Source: Phaeobacter sp. B1627 (GTDB lineage: Bacteria > Pseudomonadota > Alphaproteobacteria > Rhodobacterales > Rhodobacteraceae). From it: a DNA stretch of 64,000 bases. Made by a program: the position numbers and the translations under genes. Location of the stretch: the NCBI RefSeq assembly GCF_006265095.1, contig NZ_VCNK01000003.1, positions 22,709-86,708 on the forward strand, read 5' to 3'. The stretch's first letter is position 1, and every line of letters starts with the position of its first letter. The notes beneath the pieces were generated by a model, which searched no databases, was not told the origin of the DNA, and saw only the letters and a program-made list of their open reading frames with translations. Positions 62,095-64,000 of this stretch are shown here, in pieces.

Positions 62095-62673
62095 ATGGAA
62101 GGTCAGGAACTGAAGGACGGCAAGGCGCGGGTTCGGTCGCTTCTGATTACCCCGCTGGAGCGGCGGGGCATGGAGCGCAGGCGTGCGGTTCGGTTGGAGG
62201 AGCATCAGGTCTTTCTTGCCAGCCTGGAGGCACGGCTTGCCTATATGCAGGCGGAAAAGCTGGTGGCGCTGGCGGAAGTGGTGGAGCGCCATGGCACTGG
62301 CAAGCTGAAAACGATCTGGCCCACCGAGATCTCGATCATGAATTGGGCGCGGTTGCTGCAAGTGCCGCCTGCCAGTGAGAGCCGACTGGTGCGGACCTAT
62401 CTGCAGTCTGGCGCAGGCCGCGCGGCCCGGGAGGGCGGCTTTCTGGTTGAGCTGTTCACCTATCTGAAAAAATGGGGGGCGCCGCCCAATGACTATTCAA
62501 TGGCCGAGATCCGCAAGGAGGCGGACTGGAACCGGGGCAAACTGGCGGCGATCGGTCGGGCGGTGGCCAGTGGCCGCGCCACCGCTTCTGAAACGCAATG
62601 GCAGCAAGGCTACCTGAAGACTGAGGCCCGCTGCCTGGACATCATCAATGCAAAAGAAAAGGTGGGCGCATGA
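62095..62673 (+). CDS. Phage protein, unknown
   Basis: A 192-residue protein from ATG 62095, with a charged N-terminus and a helical middle (LASLEARLAYMQAEKLVALAE). Its stop overlaps the next start (62670-62673). I do not recognise the family; its position after the replication gene suggests an early or middle function. Confidence 0.7.
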   Translation: MEGQELKDGKARVRSLLITPLERRGMERRRAVRLEEHQVFLASLEARLAYMQAEKLVALAEVVERHGTGKLKTIWPTEISIMNWARLLQVPPASESRLVRTYLQSGAGRAAREGGFLVELFTYLKKWGAPPNDYSMAEIRKEADWNRGKLAAIGRAVASGRATASETQWQQGYLKTEARCLDIINAKEKVGA

Positions 62674-63383
62674 GCGTTGTGGTTGTCGGGTCGAATGGCG
62701 TTGCGCGTCTGTTGAAGGAGGCGGAGCGGTTCGCATTGGTAAAGGCGCGGGGCAAGGTGCCTGAGGCATGTGGCGATGCGATACCGCAGGCCCCGGCCCG
62801 GGGGCCATTCCAGGTGTTCCGGCCAATGGAGCTGCGTCCGGTCGGGGCTGATGGCTATGAGGTCCAGCCTGTCGGCTACAGGGGCCGTTCGGCGATCCGC
62901 AATTCAGATGTGTTTGACCTGATGGCGGCGGCCCGGCGGGGGAACAGGCCTGCGCCTCTCACGCCCGGTCAGGTGTCGATGGGGCGCCATTACCGGGATC
63001 TGGTTGAACGCCACGCCTGCGCCGGTCTGAAGTGTTCTTCTGTGGAGAGTCTGCGGTCCGGCGGCACCGGCAGTGGTGGCGACTTCATGGATGCCGTGTT
63101 GCGGGACCGGGAGGAAATTGATCGGCTGCGGCGGCGGATTGGCACGGGCTGTGCGATCGAGGTGCGTCGTGTCCGCCCGTCCAGGCGCGGATCCCGGATC
63201 TCGATCACAAGTCGCAGGTTGGTGGATATGGTTTGCATAGAGGACAAGAGCTTGCGCGATGTTCTTCAAGCGCATGGCTGGTCCGTCTATGGGGATACGG
63301 TGAAGGCTGTGCGGATGGCATTGGCGGGGGCTTTGGATGCGATGAGCGGGCAGGTTTGCCATGGGACCATCCTGACGCTCTGA
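62670..63383 (+). CDS. Phage protein, DUF6456-like, possible late regulator
   Basis: A 237-residue protein. The C-terminal part carries VSMGRHYRDLVERHACAGLK, SGGDFMDAVLRDREEIDRLR and the LRDVLQAHGWSVYGDTVKAV ending typical of DUF6456-like helix-turn-helix proteins of Rhodobacterales. A role as late-gene regulator fits its position before a terminator-like hairpin and the HNH/packaging genes, but is inferred. Confidence 0.7.
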   Translation: MSVVVVGSNGVARLLKEAERFALVKARGKVPEACGDAIPQAPARGPFQVFRPMELRPVGADGYEVQPVGYRGRSAIRNSDVFDLMAAARRGNRPAPLTPGQVSMGRHYRDLVERHACAGLKCSSVESLRSGGTGSGGDFMDAVLRDREEIDRLRRRIGTGCAIEVRRVRPSRRGSRISITSRRLVDMVCIEDKSLRDVLQAHGWSVYGDTVKAVRMALAGALDAMSGQVCHGTILTL

Positions 63384-63453
63384 CTTGATGCCCTGAAAAA
63401 CCGCTTGACCCTTACCTCACTCACATGGCAATGAATATGCATCATCACGAATT

Positions 63454-63482
63454 GCGCCCACGGGAAACCGGCGGGCGCTTTT
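63454..63482 (+). terminator. Terminator-like hairpin before the HNH gene
   Basis: Outer stem GCGCCC (63454-63459) with GGGCGC (63473-63478), inner stem CGG-GAAA-CCG, followed by TTTTGCG. Separates the early region from the HNH gene; a natural place for antitermination control. Confidence 0.65.
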
Positions 63483-63519
63483 GCGTTGTACACTCCGAAA
63501 ATCAGTGAGAGGGGGCGGG

Positions 63520-63912
63520 ATGCCCAGAAAGCCCTGCGCGCATCCGGGATGTTTCCGGTTGATCGATCTTGGTGCGGGCTATTGTGACCGCCATGTCAGG
63601 TCAGAAAAGCAGGATCGCGACAGGCCCTCCGAGGCGAAGCGGCGGACTGTGAGGCCAAGCCGCAAGTGGTACGACAGCAAGGGCTGGCGGGGCCCGACGG
63701 GGCGGCGCAGGCGTCAGCTGGAGGCCGAGCCGCTCTGCCGGATGTGTTCGGCGCATCCCAAACAACTGGCCACGGTGGCGGATCACATTGTGCCGCACCG
63801 CGACGATTACGCGTTGTTCTGGTTCGGCGCGCTGCAATCGCTGTGCAAGGCCTGCCACGACATCAGGAAACAGCGGATCGAGCGGCGCGCAAAAGGGGTG
63901 GGGGGGCTTTGA
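63520..63912 (+). CDS. HNH endonuclease (phage packaging type)
   Basis: A 130-residue nuclease. Zinc cysteines CRMC and CKAC bracket the HNH core VADHIVPHRDDYALFWFGAL, ending SLCKACHDIRKQR. A GGGGGCGGG lies just before ATG 63520. In phages this type sits next to terminase small and large subunit genes and is needed for packaging; those should lie just past the right edge. Confidence 0.9.
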   Translation: MPRKPCAHPGCFRLIDLGAGYCDRHVRSEKQDRDRPSEAKRRTVRPSRKWYDSKGWRGPTGRRRRQLEAEPLCRMCSAHPKQLATVADHIVPHRDDYALFWFGALQSLCKACHDIRKQRIERRAKGVGGL

Positions 63913-64000
63913 GAGTCTCGGGCCTCCGGGACTGCAACCGGCGGGGATAATCAGATTTATGCGCACGCAAATTTATGGGGGGGGGTATGCACCACTGCGG
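63913..64000. other. Window edge after HNH gene
   Basis: AT-rich stretch then a GGGGGGGGGG run (about 63976-63985) shortly before an ATG near 63988. A further phage gene, possibly terminase, may begin here, but it is cut off. Confidence 0.35.

Larger units (their letters stand above)
56506..64000. mobile_element. Prophage or integrative element in tRNA-Cys, left part
   Basis: Integrase beside a tRNA 3' end, small overlapping leftward genes, a divergent repressor and Cro-like pair with shared operator-like repeats, a DUF1376-like replication gene, a late-regulator-like protein and an HNH nuclease. This order is that of a temperate lambdoid-type phage genome of alphaproteobacteria. The structural genes and right attachment site are beyond 64000. 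Confidence 0.85.

Overview
The window reads as chromosomal DNA of a marine-type alphaproteobacterium, most likely Rhodobacterales (Roseobacter-like). The grounds are high GC, PutA beside a divergent Lrp-type regulator, a tripartite tricarboxylate (TTT) transporter, a split dihydropyrimidine dehydrogenase with a RutR-type regulator, very many ABC importers, and protein sequences that look like that group. This placement is inference from gene content; no rRNA is present. Layout: 1-5.8 kb holds an inositol-phosphatase tail, a GFA-family protein, a rhomboid protease and proline catabolism (putA and its Lrp-type regulator). A tRNA-Leu(UAA) lies at 6.03 kb. From 17.34 down to 6.44 kb a ten-gene leftward operon encodes a GntR regulator, two tandem paralogous peptide-type binding proteins, two permeases, an SDR, a NodB-fold deacetylase, a cytosolic gamma-glutamyltransferase-like enzyme and two ATPases. 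From 18.0 to 24.9 kb there is a sugar-acid type cluster: RraA-like protein, ketoglutarate-semialdehyde dehydrogenase, a TctC-TctB-TctA transporter and a GntR regulator. From 25.2 to 31.0 kb a divergent Lrp regulator faces a three-gene operon: a type-3 copper (tyrosinase-like) protein with a Cys-x-His motif, a large protein I do not recognise, and a secreted protein with one CxxCH haem site. This triad is the best candidate for an undescribed system. From 31.5 to 42.0 kb lies reductive pyrimidine degradation: preT, preA, a RutR-like regulator, an M20 amidohydrolase, dihydropyrimidinase and a four-gene ABC importer. One perfect and two degenerate RutR boxes in front of three transcription units tie these genes into one regulon. 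From 42.2 to 47.2 kb are a ferredoxin-like gene broken by a one-base shift in a G tract, a flavin reductase, adk directly behind acs (AMP recycling), and a Hint-domain protein. From 55.0 down to 47.4 kb a polyol/triose-type ABC importer with a fused DhaK-DhaL kinase sits under a divergent LacI regulator with two 16-bp palindromes. From 56.4 kb to the right edge lies the left part of a prophage or integrative element in tRNA-Cys(GCA): integrase, a C5-methyltransferase remnant lacking its catalytic core, small early genes, a divergent repressor/Cro-like switch with five copies of one operator-like sequence, a DUF1376-like replication gene followed by a cluster of ACTGTCC repeats, a late-regulator-like gene and an HNH nuclease. 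The right end of the element is outside the window. Several intergenic gaps carry short degenerate tandem arrays of 12-, 13-, 17- and 24-bp units.
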